Shown: one piece after another, positions 44,347 to 56,245 of the stretch
Position numbering within the stretch: the first letter of the stretch is position 1
Layout of the letters: each line of letters begins with the position of its first letter
Assembly: GCF_029852145.1 (NCBI RefSeq)
Contig: NC_079974.1
Coordinates: forward strand, 13,889,041-13,953,040
Length of the DNA: 64,000 nucleotides
Direction: 5' to 3'
Source: Microplitis mediator
Taxonomy: Eukaryota; Arthropoda; Insecta; Hymenoptera; Braconidae
Notes under the pieces: generated by a model
Told to the model about the DNA's origin: nothing
What the model saw: only the letters and a program-made list of their open reading frames with translations
Databases searched by the model: none
Translations under genes and position numbers: made by a program

Positions 44347-45755
44347 GAAAAATAGTATACACACTACGGAGGAAGATACAAGGACGTTAATTTTTGCTCG
44401 GGTAAGCAATTAAATACACTGGTCACAAAAATTACGGGATAGAAAAAAAAATTCGAAATTTTTGGGTGATTTTCAACATGCTGTAACTCGGTAAAAAATG
44501 GTCGTAGAAAAATAATAAAAAAAAGCAAATTGTAGCCTCAAGTTTCTAATTTTCAGATCTGGACCTCAAATTTTTTTATCATGCACGGTTCCGGAGTAAT
44601 CATAAGAAAACCGACGAAAAATAAATTTCCAAAATTTTTGCTCGTCTTCCAACAAGTCTATGGGCTTCAATAAATTTTTTTGGATAATCCGACCTTATGA
44701 CTCTTTTAGGAAATATTATGCCCTTTAATTTGGTGGCCTAAAAACGTCTCTACGACGATTTGGCGCCGTGTTATCATTGATCAAAGCAAAAAAGTCCATT
44801 TGGCTTTGATAATCAATAACTCCTGACGTATTAGTCGCACAGAGAATAGAAGTAGGGTTTTGAAAACTGCAAAATATTCCCTATACGGCAAAATTAGTGG
44901 CTTTTGATGGAAAAATTTTTTTTGAAGCGATAATTTTTATTAAAAAACAGGTCAAACTTCGCATATTTAAGGATATTTGGAAATCTTGCTATAACTTTGG
45001 ATATAACGGATGAGCAAAGGATATCGTCGTTTTTTTTTCAACCTTAAAGTGTCCTGAAAAAACCCTGAAGATTTCAAAGCGCTGCGATTTTTCTTTCTTA
45101 GTGTCCCGAAGCTTTAAATTTATTGATTTAGCCAAAAATCGCATAATTAGCGATTCTTTGGTTTTCAATCATTTCTTTGATGTCAAAAAGTTTTTTTAGC
45201 GACAAGCTTCGTTTCTTCAATCAAAAACAGTAATTCTTGAAAAAAATTGACAAAAAAAATTTTTTCAAAAATTTTTTTTTTTCTTAAGAAATTTGATTTT
45301 TTTTTTTTGGAAAAGCCAAAATGGACTTTTTTGCTTTGATCAATGATAACACGGCGCCAAATCGTCGTAGAGACGTTTGTAGGCCGTCAAATTAAAGGGC
45401 ATAAGATTTCTTAAAAGAGTCATAAGGTCGGATTATCCAAAAAAATTTATTGAAGCCCATAGACTTGTTGGAAGACGAGCAAAAATTTTGGAAATTTATT
45501 TTTCGTCGGTTTTCTTATGATTACTCCGGAACTGTGCATGATAAAAAAATTTGAGGTCCAGATCTGAAAACTAGAAACTTGAGGCTACAATTTGCTTTTT
45601 TAAATTTTTTTTCTACGACCATTTTTCACTGAGTTACAGCATGTTGAAAATCACCCAAAAATTTCAAATTTTTTTTCTATCCCGTAATTTTTGTGACCAG
45701 TGTATGTAGATTGGAATGTCCTACTTTTCTCCTTTGGTGTATAATATACTATTGT
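44347..45755. mobile_element. AGTATA-ended element interrupted by a fold-back
   Basis: The left part begins ATAGTATACACACTACGGAG and the right part ends GGTGTATAATATACTATTG, an inverted pair like those at 34296 and 36248. The fold-back at 44417-45702 sits between them. Confidence 0.6.
44417..45702. mobile_element. 1.29-kb fold-back, TA|CACTGGTCACAAAAATTACG
   Basis: The same 20-bp sequence is at both ends in inverted orientation, flanked by TA (44415-44416, 45703-45704). The arms run for more than 450 bp (for example GGTCGGATTATCCAAAAAAA near 45424 mirrors 44675). No transposase. The end sequence and TA duplication also fit the Tc1/mariner group. Confidence 0.9.
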
Positions 45756-45787
45756 TGATTTTATTTACATTGATATTTTTCCTATTT

Positions 45788-46150
45788 AACATCCCGGGAA
45801 AAAATGTTCAGGCATGACGATGCCTGATCGTGTATGGTCAAGCATGAAATTAGACATGATCATGACTAAGGCGTTAAATATTTCAGTCTTGATCATGCAT
45901 GGCCATGTGTAACTAAGCATGAACAGGCATGATTATGTCTAAAGCGTTAAATACGTTCAGGCCTGATTAATCACGGCCATGCCTGTTTATGTCTGATCCA
46001 GCCAGGGAGGTAACAAACCTCCAGCCCTCATCAGGCTTAATGTGTTAGTTATTATGTTTGACTAACTATAAACAAACTTGATCATGTTTGATGTTGTGAA
46101 TTGATTCAAACATAATCATACCTGTTCATGTCTGACAAAGCCTGATATGT
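45788..46150. repeat. Degenerate array of CATGCCTGATCATG-like words
   Basis: About 360 bp in which GGCATGA, CATGCCTG, TGATCATG and similar self-complementary words recur irregularly. It begins near CCCGGGAAAAAATGTTCAGG and may be the inside of another palindromic element. Confidence 0.6.
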
Positions 46151-46745
46151 TGGATTATATATAAAAAAATGCCAACTGACAGCCAGAATAGAAGGTAGAT
46201 TTTTCGGAAATTTTCAGCAACTCTCTGACTTCTCGGTAGCTCACGCTTAGTTTAAAACGAAGGCGGCCCTTGTTCATTTTTACTAAGGTTGAAGCCAATT
46301 TTTGAAGGTCAGTTTTTCGATCCGCAATTCTGATTAACAAACTAGCTTTGAGTAAATGAAATTAGAAACGAAAATATACGAACGTAAAAAAAATGTATTG
46401 ATGAAAACTTACAAAATTCATTAAAATTTCGAGATTTATAGAATAGTTAAAATTATCAAAAACGGCGCAAGCAAATGTTTAGATATTTAAAAATAAAATA
46501 TTAAATATTAAGCTCAAAGATTTCTCATGGAATTGTGAGAGAATAATGATAGATTAATAAACAAATAGGAAAATACCAGTTATCATTTATATTTATCTAT
46601 TATTAGAAAGTTTAAATACGAGAGAGGTTAAAGAGGCATATGACACTGATATAGAGACACGGTTGACTCGAGCCACCCCTGGTGGAAATTTTCTTTCTTT
46701 TCTCTGAAAAACTCTGAAAAAGTCTTTAGAACTTTGAAAAAGTCT
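46151..46745. other. Unassigned spacer
   Basis: No repeat or frame that I can support. Confidence 0.4.
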
Positions 46746-46749
46746 GGAA

Positions 46750-47320
46750 AAGTCGATAAGTTATCACATTCAGAAGATATTGAAGAAAGAATATGTAAAA
46801 ATATGAATTTTGGACATTTTGAAATTTTTGAATTGCTATAACTTCTGAACTAATCGACCGATTGAGCTCATTTTCAAACTCGAACAAGGTAGTCACCCAC
46901 AAAATACGTATACTAAGTTTTGAGGTGATCGGTTTAAATATGTGGCTATAATCAAAGTGAAAACCTGCATAAAATTAGTTTTCATAATATTTTGTAAATG
47001 TTCAAAACCATTTATCTATTAGAAAAAATGGTCAAATCGATGAGCTGTATAGTCAAAATTGTAGGCAATCGAACGAGCTTTCACATAGAACGAACAAAAA
47101 TAAGCTATCTCTTTCCATTTGAAAGTGACATCCAGTTAAATAAGTAAACAAATTTTTTTTTTGAAATTTTACAAAAATTCAATTGACCATAACTTCTAAA
47201 CTTATTGGCCGAATTTGCTCATCTTCGAACTCATCCAAGGTAATCGTCCATAGAATAAGTATACTAAGTTTCATTAAGATTGGTGTAGAATTGCGGATGC
47301 TATCGTTGGAGAACGGCGTG

Positions 47321-47351
<31 letters not shown>

Positions 47352-47638
47352 TAGACTGGGCCAAAAAAATTGACTATTTTTTTTTTTCATAGCTATATCG
47401 AAAATATTATTCAGAATGACAAAAAAAAATTTTCATGAAAGTTTGAGCCCTTAATATTAATTTTAAGAGGTCTATCATCGCTATTTTTAATTTTAATTCA
47501 TTATTAGTAGATTTCATAAAAATCTAACTATTGTATTTGTCCTCATGATGGAATTTTCGAAAAATTTTGCTACCTCTGAACTCAGCTCGATGAGCTGAGT
47601 CAGGAAATACATTCAGTTCAAAAGTTTATATATGTATT

Positions 47639-47669
<31 letters not shown>

Positions 47670-48241
47670 ACGCGCCGTTCTCCAACGATAGCGTCCGCAA
47701 TTCTACACCGATCTTAATGAAACTTAGTATACTTATTCTATGGACGATTACCTTGGATAAGTTCGAAGATGAGCCAATTCGGCCAATAAGTTTAGAAGTT
47801 ATGGTTAATTGAAATTTTGTAAAATTTTCAAAAAAAAATTTGTTTGCCGCTTTAACTGGATGTAACTTCTAAACGGAAAGAGATAGCTTATTTTCGTTTG
47901 TTCTATGTGAAAGCTCGTCCGATTGCCTACAATTTTGACTATACAGCTCATTGATTGGACCATTTTTTCTAGTAGATAAATGATTTTGAACATTTACAAA
48001 ATATTCTAAAAACTAATTTTATGCAGGTTTTCACTTTGATTATAGCCACAATTTCAAACCGATCACCTTGAAACTTAGTATACGTATTTTGTGGGTGACT
48101 ATCTTGTTCGAGTTTGAAAATGAGCTCAATCGGTCGATTAGTTTAGAAGTTATAGCATTTCAAAATTTTCAAAATGTCCAAAATTCATATTTTTACTTAT
48201 TCTTCCTTCAATATCTTTTGAATGTGATAACTTATCGACTT
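46750..48241. repeat. Inverted repeat of about 580-bp arms around a TA-rich centre
   Basis: 46750-47336 and about 47665-48241 are inverted copies, for example TCGATAAGTTATCACATTCA at the outer edge and AGAACGGCG(T/C)G near the centre. Short frames in the arms recur on opposite strands for that reason. The left end of another element (47354) lies in the central part. Confidence 0.85.
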
Positions 48242-49861
48242 TATATAAAATTCATCTGAAAGCTCTTCGAATAAGCTTTAATTTTCATGCCTATATATAT
48301 GCCTAGACCACTGAAATTACTTATTTTACCATTCATTTAATGAAATTTTGCTATTGCATTAGTTCTCCTACTTCTTAGTACATTCATGGAGCTACTTAAA
48401 TTCATATTATCGCAGTGTGACAATTATAAAATCCAAACATCTCAATTCAGTGGGTATATACAATTTCGTTGAATTGACAGTGTATAAATGATATGATATA
48501 TCAATAACAAGATTAACATTAGTTATGATGATAATATTTTCTATATCGGCTCGTCGTTTGATATTCTAATAGGCTTTTTATTTCAAATATCAGTACTAAT
48601 TTCAAGTATGACACTTTGATGTATCACAATCAATTTTTAATCTTAGAATATTCTAATATATATTTTATTAGTAGATTTTATTGAAAGCAAATTATCGCCT
48701 TTGTCTTTATGGTAGAATTCTCGAGCATTAAAACCATAATCTATCATAATTTTTCGAATAGGGTCCGGAATACCATTGGTCCGATAGTTTAAATATATGC
48801 ATACGTATCTTTAAATAACGTCAAATCAAAACATATAGTGCATTATCATCAAAAATTCTTCTGAAGTTCATTTAGTTAGCATCAATTTTGACATTATACT
48901 TAGAATTATTTTATTTTCTTTGTTTTATCATCTCGAGAATTTTTACGAAAATGTAAAAAAAAATTTTATTTTATTATTAACTTTTATGTGAACAGTGAAA
49001 AAAATTCAACAACGAGAAATCTACTTCCATTTCGGCTGCCGAATGGCCTTTTTTTATGTTTTACGTCGGAATTGCTAAAATATTGGAGTAAAAAAAATCA
49101 ATTTCCACTTATTCTTATGTAAAATTAAATTCCCTACAAAAAAGGTCTGATTGAAAATTTTCGTCAGACAAGCCGTTTCCGATTAATTAAACTTAATAAA
49201 TTGATATATTTTTTCGATTTAACATTTTTACTTTTGAATTTTGTAACTGACGAATCAATAAATATCTAAAAAAGATCAGGACAGATTTTTGAAGGAAATT
49301 TAATGCTCTACAAAAAAGGTCTCTTAACATTTTTTGCTAAATTAACTCCTTCGAAAGTTATTCAAGGTTGAATTTGAGTCAAAACGATTTCAATAACGTG
49401 AATAACTTTCGAAGGAGTTAATTTAGCAAAAAATGTTAAGAGACCTTTTTTGTAGAGCATTAAATTTCCTTCAAAAATCTGTCCTGATCTTTTTTAGATA
49501 TTTATTGATTCGTCAGTTACAAAATTCAAAAGTAAAAATGTTAAATCGAAAAAATATATCAATTTATTAAGTTTAATTAATCGGAAACGGCTTGTCTGAC
49601 GAAAATTTTCAATCAGACCTTTTTTGTAGGGAATTTAATTTTACATAAGAATAAGTGGAAATTAATTTTTTTTACTCCAATATTTTAGCAATTCCGACGT
49701 AAAACATAAAATAATGAATTAAAATTAAAAATAGCGATGGTAGACCTCTTAAAATTAATATTAAGGGCTCCAACTTTCATGAAAATTTTTTTTTGTCATT
49801 CTGAATAATATTTTCGATATAGCTATGAAAAAAAAAAAAAATTAATTTTTTTAGCCCAGTC
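47354..49861. mobile_element. Element with TA|GACTGGGC ends, internally interrupted
   Basis: 47354 to about 47505 and about 49710-49861 are inverted copies starting GACTGGGC(C/T)AAAAAAATT, flanked by TA. About 49055-49705 is a further palindrome centred near 49385. The left arm appears split after 47505 by about 1.55 kb that includes the right arm of the neighbouring inverted repeat. No transposase. Confidence 0.7.
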
Positions 49862-49876
49862 TAATATATATATATA

Positions 49877-50604
49877 TGTCGGAAGACCAGTAACATGATG
49901 GGCATCACCCTGACCATCGGGTTTATTATTTTTGTCTGGCATTTTATTACAAATATAAACGAATAATAATTACACAGAACAGTAATTTATTATTAAAGTA
50001 TTATTCACAAATAGTAGTAACTAAACAAACGGTATAACGAATATAATATCTCACAATTGTTAATACGTACAGAATTACAACTAACACAATATTTGATACA
50101 CATAAAATGATAACAATAAATTAATAATAATAAATGATATTAATCGTAGTATACAATCGCCCGATAATATTAATAATTAAACTATGATTAAATAATATAC
50201 GAGTACTACGGTAAACTAGGCTCGAGAACGAATCCACGGTCAACAGGAAAACTTGTACTCGCACAACGAATGCTCAATCAGAACTAACTAACTCAACTAG
50301 TACCAAACTCTGTACTTTTCGTTAAAAAACTTTTTGTCAAAATATTCAAAGAAGGACAACCGTCTCATATTATCTTACTATCTTGTCCTCTGTGTCTTAC
50401 TATACCCATCCTGTGACCGTGGCTACGTTTGGTGAACATATGTCACAGCGAGCCTAAGCCTCCCGTAATAAACATAATCTGCTTAAGTTGTAAACAACTA
50501 GAACTTAAATTTTATTATTTAATTGTTACTATAAAAACTAGTCTCGACTGTTGGAAATTTCCCGTCCTATTGGAAAACCCCGTTTTATTCTTTCATCTCC
50601 GACA
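49877..50604 (-). repeat. 3' LTR of the young gypsy-type element
   Basis: 728 bp, TG...CA ended. It includes the same potential gag start codon segment as the 5' LTR. Poly(A) signals cannot be chosen in such AT-rich sequence. Confidence 0.93.
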
Positions 50605-51395
50605 CGGCCATCCTGACGATCACGCGTCCTCGAGTGAATCTAAAACGTTTATTTTAAACCACACATAAATTCCTTGTGTTTACTACTATTTACATTGAAA
50701 CATTTTTTTTTGTATTTACTACTATTTACAACAAAACATAATTTACAAATTTTCTATTTCATTATCCAGTTCAGAAATCCAAAGTAGTATTAAAAGCTTT
50801 CAGTAGTATTTCATTAACATTATATTTAATTTTACTATATGATCTCTTAAGTATGCCTTTCATAATTCCCTTCAGCAGTCGTTTCACTATGTTCGTATTT
50901 TCGTCCACCATAGATCCTCACACTCAATGACCCCTGCATGCCACGTGCAGTCCGATACTACCATAGTTGTCATAACTAGGTACACTTTTTCAAGCCCCCG
51001 CCACACTATCAACTGCCACAGTATGATACGTGTAGTGCGACTTCCAGAAATTCCAGACCCCCGCCACTTCACCAGTTGCCCATCGCCCCCTGATCAAACC
51101 ACTCCCGGTTTGCAGTTACGACCTACAACCTGGCGCAAGTAGTGCGATCATTTTCTGTCCAATATTGCCATAGCCACAACTATGCAATCTTTTATCCAAG
51201 CCCCCGCCATACTATCAACAGCCACTGTATGATACGTATGGTGCGACTTCTCAAAAACTTCAGACCCCCGCCACTTCACCAGATGCCCATCGCCCTCTGA
51301 TCAAACCACTCCCGGTTTGCAGTTACGACCTACATCCTGGTGCAAGTGGTGCGATCTTTTTTCTGTCATTAGTGCTTGACCTTTCCCCTGGTGGC
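50605..51395 (-). other. 3' non-coding region of the retrotransposon with a 210-bp duplication
   Basis: Two tandem copies (about 50937-51160 and 51161-51367) share CCCCCGCCAC, TCACCAG and CACTCCCGGTTTGCAGTTAC. The polypurine tract before the LTR is not obvious (AGGATGG just inside). Confidence 0.7.
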
Positions 51396-54300
51396 TCAAG
51401 ACTCTGCCTCAGAGTCTCTTTCATCAACACTCCCATCTGAAACATCCAACTCGCTAGGAATATGACTTTCCGGCATTTTTCTTAAGTTCTCATGACTATA
51501 TTTGTAAGTTCTATTACAGCTTAAAGATTTTAAAATATACCGATCATTATCGAGAACTTCTACTACCACGAATGGACCTCTGAATTTTGGATCAAGCTTA
51601 GTTTGATTTCTTTCTTCGTTTTTAATTAAAACAAAATCACCTAACTTGAATCTAATTACCTTTGCTTTATTCTTATCAAATCTAGACTTATCATATTTAG
51701 CATTCTTTTCTATATTTTTAATCGCATTTTGTCTTACATCAGAGATATCGACTTCTTTTTCATTATCATCGACTATTAACCCAAACGGTCGCGCTACTCT
51801 ACCAATTAACAATTCTAGTGAACTAGCTTTGGTGACACGATTGGTAGTGCAATTCATCGCTAATTGAACCTCATCTATTGCCGCTTGCCATGAGCGCCCG
51901 TTTGTTTCAACTGTAGTAAACATATTTTTAAGAGTACTCATTACTCGTTCAACCTGACCATTTGCCCTACTAGCCCCCGTTGCTATTAAGTGTAATTTAA
52001 TATTTTGAGAAGTACAAAAATCTTGGAACTCTTTGCCAGTAAAACATCTACCTTGATCTGCTATTACACGAGTAGGTGGACCAAACAAGGATACAGCGCG
52101 ATTTAAAGCTTTGATAGTATTTGCCGTGTCTATTTTTCGAGTATGATGTAATAAAACAAATTTAGTAAAGGCATCTATCATGACAATGACATATTCTTTC
52201 GAATCGCTTTTACCACTCAGTTTACCTGTTATGTCTATATGCACAGTATGCCAGGGTATGCTGGTCTTGGGTATGGGATGAAGCTCGACTTGAGTTTTAC
52301 CTGAGCTTGACTTGGAAAGTTTGCAAGCAAAACAGTTGTCTACGAATTTACGAACATACTTCGTCATTCCCTCAAACCAATAATACTCGCAAACCTTATC
52401 AAGTGTTTTCTCCCATCCCAAGTGCATAACTGACTCATGTACGTGACTAATCACTGACCACCTAAAAGCACGTGGTACGATTGGTAAACAGAGTGTTTTA
52501 CCACGCCTTTGAATTTTTCGATGAAGTACCCCAGCCCGCAATTCAAAGGTTTTAGCAAGATCTTCGGCTAAATCGTCATTTTCTAACTTTGTTACTATTT
52601 CAGATATCTCAGAATCGCGTCTTTGTTCTACGAGAAGCCAATCATCGGAAATTTCTGCGATGTTAATGCGTTTTTCGGTAACTTTATTAAATTCTTCCCG
52701 CGATTTTACTGGAATAGGATTTCTCGAAAAGAAATCTACGTGACCCATACGCTTGCCTTCTCTGTAGACGATATCAAATTCAAAAGTTTGTAAGAAAGCC
52801 CACCAGCGATGAACTCTTGGAGTCAATTCAACTTTACTACGCGACGCTTTCAACGAGTTACAGTCAGTTATCACAATAAATTTACGACCGTGTAAATAAT
52901 GACGAAAGAATTTAACAGAATTAAATACCGCTAGGGTCTCTAGCTCGTATGAATGATATTTTGACTCGGCTTTACTAGTTGCTTTACTATAGTATTCGAC
53001 AACTCGATTTGAACCGTTTAATTTTTGCATAAGAATTGCACCATAACCGTCGGAACTAGCATCTGTGTGTAATTCTATCGGAAGATTCGGATTAAATATC
53101 ATAAGTACTGGTTCGTTTGTCAGTGCTGATATTACTTTTTGTCGAATATTTTCATGTAAAGTCGTCCATTCAATATTTTTTTTATTACCTGACGTTAATT
53201 GGTATAAAGGTTTCAGTATTTGAGAAAACTTAGGTATAAATTTACGGAAGTAAGACGAAAGGCCTATAAATTGTCTCAGCTGAGTGACACTTTGGGGTGC
53301 AGGTAGTTCTGTAAGCGCTGAGATTTTACGAGGGTTGGGTCGGACTTCACCGGCTCTAATCTCATACCCGAGATAATGAACTGAGGTCTTTAGAAACGAA
53401 CATTTTGAAAAATTAAAAGAAAATCCAGCCTCAATAAGTATACTCGTCACTTCTCGTATTCTTTCTAATGCTTCTTCTATTGTAGATGCAATTATCATAA
53501 TATCATCGAGGTAAACTATAACATATGAATACGCGAGTTTTCCGAGAGCTCTCATCACAGCTCGTTGGAAAACAGATGGCGCGTTTTTTAAACCAAAAGG
53601 CATTGTTAAATATTCATACTGACCATCAGGGGTCACAAACGCGATCCGTTCGATAGATTCTGGATGAACAGGGATTTGATGGAAACCACTTGCCATATCT
53701 AAACATGTAAAATATATTGCGCCGCTAAGTCGGGCAATTTGGTCAGCAATAAGAGGTAACGGGAATCTATCGGTAACAGTATTATCATTCAGCCCACGAT
53801 AGTCCACACACAGACGATCCGAACCATCCTTCTTTTTTACTAGTAATATTGGGCTCGAAAAAGGGGAACAACTCGGACGAATAACATTTGCTTTTAACAA
53901 TTCATCTATTCTGTCCCTGACTACCTGCCTTTCTTCCGAGCTAAGCCGGTACGGTCGTCTTTGTACCGTAACATTAGGATCAATTAAACGTATTTCCAAC
54001 TCTCCGGTATTAACACGAGTATTTGGAAAGCCTTGAATAAAAGATTCTTTAAACTCTTCCAAAGTAGATATAAGTTTAATTTTATTATCACCGGTTACGT
54101 CTGTATCTACATTATTGAAATCGATTTTATCATTTAACTCCGATTTATCACACGCATAAATGGTTTTACTCTTGGAAATGGTAAAGTGATCTAGGGTTAT
54201 ATTAACATCAAATCCTTGATTAAGAATTTCACGACCAATCATGACGTCGTTCTTTAAATAATTATCTAATACAACATGAAAAAGAATCTCTAATGTATGA

Positions 54301-55493
54301 CCATTTATAGTTACAGTGGACAAAATTTGTACCGTACAATTTACACTAGCATTTCCTATACCTCTTAAAATTATCAATTTATTTTCTCTTTTACCTGAGA
54401 ATCTAGCAGCAATGCTCTCTTTAATTAATGAACATTCTGCCCCAGAGTCGAAACAAAATGAAAATGACTCACCAAGGTGTCTCAATGATCCTGATGGAGC
54501 TGCCACAGTGCAAACATCCACACGACGTTCATTGTTGTTGGCATTCTTGTTTCCAATCGATGATGTGCATTTTGAGGCAATGTGACCGCTCACGCCGCAC
54601 TTGAAGCAGGTAACAGGCTTGTAAGGTGTAGTGATCTTACTCACAATCTGGTTGTTGAGAACTGATTCGTGTTTTCTAATCTCGGGCCTCGAACGACATT
54701 CTGATTTCTTGTGCCCCGATTTTCCATAATTAAAACACTTAACTGGCGTTGACGGCTTCAGTCGTTTCGTATCAGATGATTTCCAGTCTTCTTGCATCGG
54801 TGCCGACCTTTTTCTGGAGTACAAAAAAGCTTTTAACTCGTTTTGCAACTGAGACTGAGTTTTTATGTCGGTAGTGAACGATAAGCGCTGAAGTCGGCTA
54901 TCAAACTGTGAAGCATGAGCTAGCACAATTGACACAGCGATTTCTTCTATACTTGAATTTTTCCACTTCGATGTGAGTGATGACAAAAGACGGTTTGAAT
55001 ATGCAGCTAAACATTCACCATCTCTTGGGCGACTATTTTGAAGATTTATCAGTGTAGCTGCCGATGTTTCAACGCCACCAAATCTTGTCAGGAAAAAATC
55101 TTTGAATTGAGTCCAAGTTATTCCCGGAAAACATACCTGGGATAGCCATTGAGATGCAGTACCCTGGAGAGCTTCACTTAACACAATAATAAGTGCACTA
55201 CCTTCCAGTGGACGTTCACTTAAACACATATCTGCTGTCGCGCACCAAGCAACAGGATCTGCACTCGAATTTTCCGGGTTGAACTTTGGTAGAGAGATAT
55301 TCTTAATACTTGACTGCGGCTTTGTCACGACTTTCATCAGCTCAATAAGATTTCGATTTTGAGCTTCTAACAGAAGACTAAACTGTTCCGCAGAAATTCC
55401 AGTTGACGATTCAGATCCCACTTCTGATGTCGGAAGACCAGTAACATGATGGGCATCACCCTGACCATCGGGTTTATTATTTTTGTCTGGCAT
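51396..55493 (-). CDS. Gag-Pol polyprotein of the gypsy-type element
   Basis: 1365 codons without a stop. Order: Gag capsid-like region (about residues 60-235); two CCHC knuckles (about 249 and 294), the first reading CFNYGKSGHKKSEC with Tyr where the second Cys should be, the second normal; aspartic protease with DSGA (about 350); reverse transcriptase with a YLDD box (about 660); RNase H starting at TDAS (about 811); integrase with an HHCC finger (about 1018-1055) and D, D, E in HIDITG, ADQG and QVERV (about 1090, 1145, 1181). Gag and Pol share one frame, so no frameshift is needed. The ATG lies inside the 5' LTR, so the first 21 residues come from LTR sequence. No env follows. All catalytic residues I can see are present, so enzymatic competence is plausible. 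Confidence 0.93.
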   Translation of the reverse strand: MPDKNNKPDGQGDAHHVTGLPTSEVGSESSTGISAEQFSLLLEAQNRNLIELMKVVTKPQSSIKNISLPKFNPENSSADPVAWCATADMCLSERPLEGSALIIVLSEALQGTASQWLSQVCFPGITWTQFKDFFLTRFGGVETSAATLINLQNSRPRDGECLAAYSNRLLSSLTSKWKNSSIEEIAVSIVLAHASQFDSRLQRLSFTTDIKTQSQLQNELKAFLYSRKRSAPMQEDWKSSDTKRLKPSTPVKCFNYGKSGHKKSECRSRPEIRKHESVLNNQIVSKITTPYKPVTCFKCGVSGHIASKCTSSIGNKNANNNERRVDVCTVAAPSGSLRHLGESFSFCFDSGAECSLIKESIAARFSGKRENKLIILRGIGNASVNCTVQILSTVTINGHTLEILFHVVLDNYLKNDVMIGREILNQGFDVNITLDHFTISKSKTIYACDKSELNDKIDFNNVDTDVTGDNKIKLISTLEEFKESFIQGFPNTRVNTGELEIRLIDPNVTVQRRPYRLSSEERQVVRDRIDELLKANVIRPSCSPFSSPILLVKKKDGSDRLCVDYRGLNDNTVTDRFPLPLIADQIARLSGAIYFTCLDMASGFHQIPVHPESIERIAFVTPDGQYEYLTMPFGLKNAPSVFQRAVMRALGKLAYSYVIVYLDDIMIIASTIEEALERIREVTSILIEAGFSFNFSKCSFLKTSVHYLGYEIRAGEVRPNPRKISALTELPAPQSVTQLRQFIGLSSYFRKFIPKFSQILKPLYQLTSGNKKNIEWTTLHENIRQKVISALTNEPVLMIFNPNLPIELHTDASSDGYGAILMQKLNGSNRVVEYYSKATSKAESKYHSYELETLAVFNSVKFFRHYLHGRKFIVITDCNSLKASRSKVELTPRVHRWWAFLQTFEFDIVYREGKRMGHVDFFSRNPIPVKSREEFNKVTEKRINIAEISDDWLLVEQRRDSEISEIVTKLENDDLAEDLAKTFELRAGVLHRKIQRRGKTLCLPIVPRAFRWSVISHVHESVMHLGWEKTLDKVCEYYWFEGMTKYVRKFVDNCFACKLSKSSSGKTQVELHPIPKTSIPWHTVHIDITGKLSGKSDSKEYVIVMIDAFTKFVLLHHTRKIDTANTIKALNRAVSLFGPPTRVIADQGRCFTGKEFQDFCTSQNIKLHLIATGASRANGQVERVMSTLKNMFTTVETNGRSWQAAIDEVQLAMNCTTNRVTKASSLELLIGRVARPFGLIVDDNEKEVDISDVRQNAIKNIEKNAKYDKSRFDKNKAKVIRFKLGDFVLIKNEERNQTKLDPKFRGPFVVVEVLDNDRYILKSLSCNRTYKYSHENLRKMPESHIPSELDVSDGSVDERDSEAES

Positions 55494-56155
55494 TTTATTA
55501 CAAATATAAACGAATAATAATTACACAGAACAGTAATTTATTATTAAAGTATTATTCACAAATAGTAGTAACTAAACAAACGGTATAACGAATATAATAT
55601 CTCACAATTGTTAATACGTACAGAATTACAACTAACACAATATTTGATACACATAAAATGATAACAATAAATTAATAATAATAAATGATATTAATCGTAG
55701 TATACAATCGCCCGATAATATTAATAATTAAACTATGATTAAATAATATACGAGTACTACGGTAAACTAGGCTCGAGAACGAATCCACGGTCAACAGGAA
55801 AACTTGTACTCGCACAACGAATGCTCAATCAGAACTAACTAACTCAACTAGTACCAAACTCTGTACTTTTCGTTAAAAACCTTTTTGTCAAAATATTCAA
55901 AGAAGGACAACCGTCTCATATTATCTTACTATCTTGTCCTCTGTGTCTTACTATACCCATCCTGTGACCGTGGCTACGTTTGGTGAACATATGTCACAGC
56001 GAGCCTAAGCCTCCCGTAATAAACATAATCTGCTTAAGTTGTAAACAACTAGAACTTAAATTTTATTATTTAATTGTTACTATAAAAACTAGTCTCGACT
56101 GTTGGAAATTTCCCGTCCTATTGGAAAACCCCGTTTTATTCTTTCATCTCCGACA
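55428..56155 (-). repeat. 5' LTR of the young gypsy-type element
   Basis: 728 bp, almost identical to 49877-50604. It contains the gag start codon 64-66 bp before its inner end. The internal sequence next to it on the - strand reads TCAGAAGTGGGATCTGAATC; a TGG 8 bp inside could start a primer-binding site, but no tRNA match is certain. Confidence 0.93.
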
Positions 56156-56245
56156 TATATATATATATATATATCTATATATATATTATATATCTATATA
56201 TATATATATATCTATAATCTATAATCTATAATCTATAATAATATA
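56156..56245. repeat. TA / CTATAAT microsatellite
   Basis: Imperfect TA and ATCTATA runs, interrupted target of the preceding retrotransposon. The same TA run continues at 49862-49876 on its other side. Confidence 0.9.

Larger units (their letters stand above)
49877..56155 (-). mobile_element. Ty3/gypsy-type LTR retrotransposon, apparently full length and young
   Basis: 6.28 kb with two 728-bp LTRs, each TGTCGGA...TCCGACA. By reading they differ at one position (a run of A near 50325 versus C near 55876), so the insertion is recent. It sits in a TA microsatellite (TATA on both sides). A single uninterrupted gag-pol frame is at 51396-55493, and about 790 bp of 3' non-coding sequence lies between the stop and the 3' LTR. 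Confidence 0.95.
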
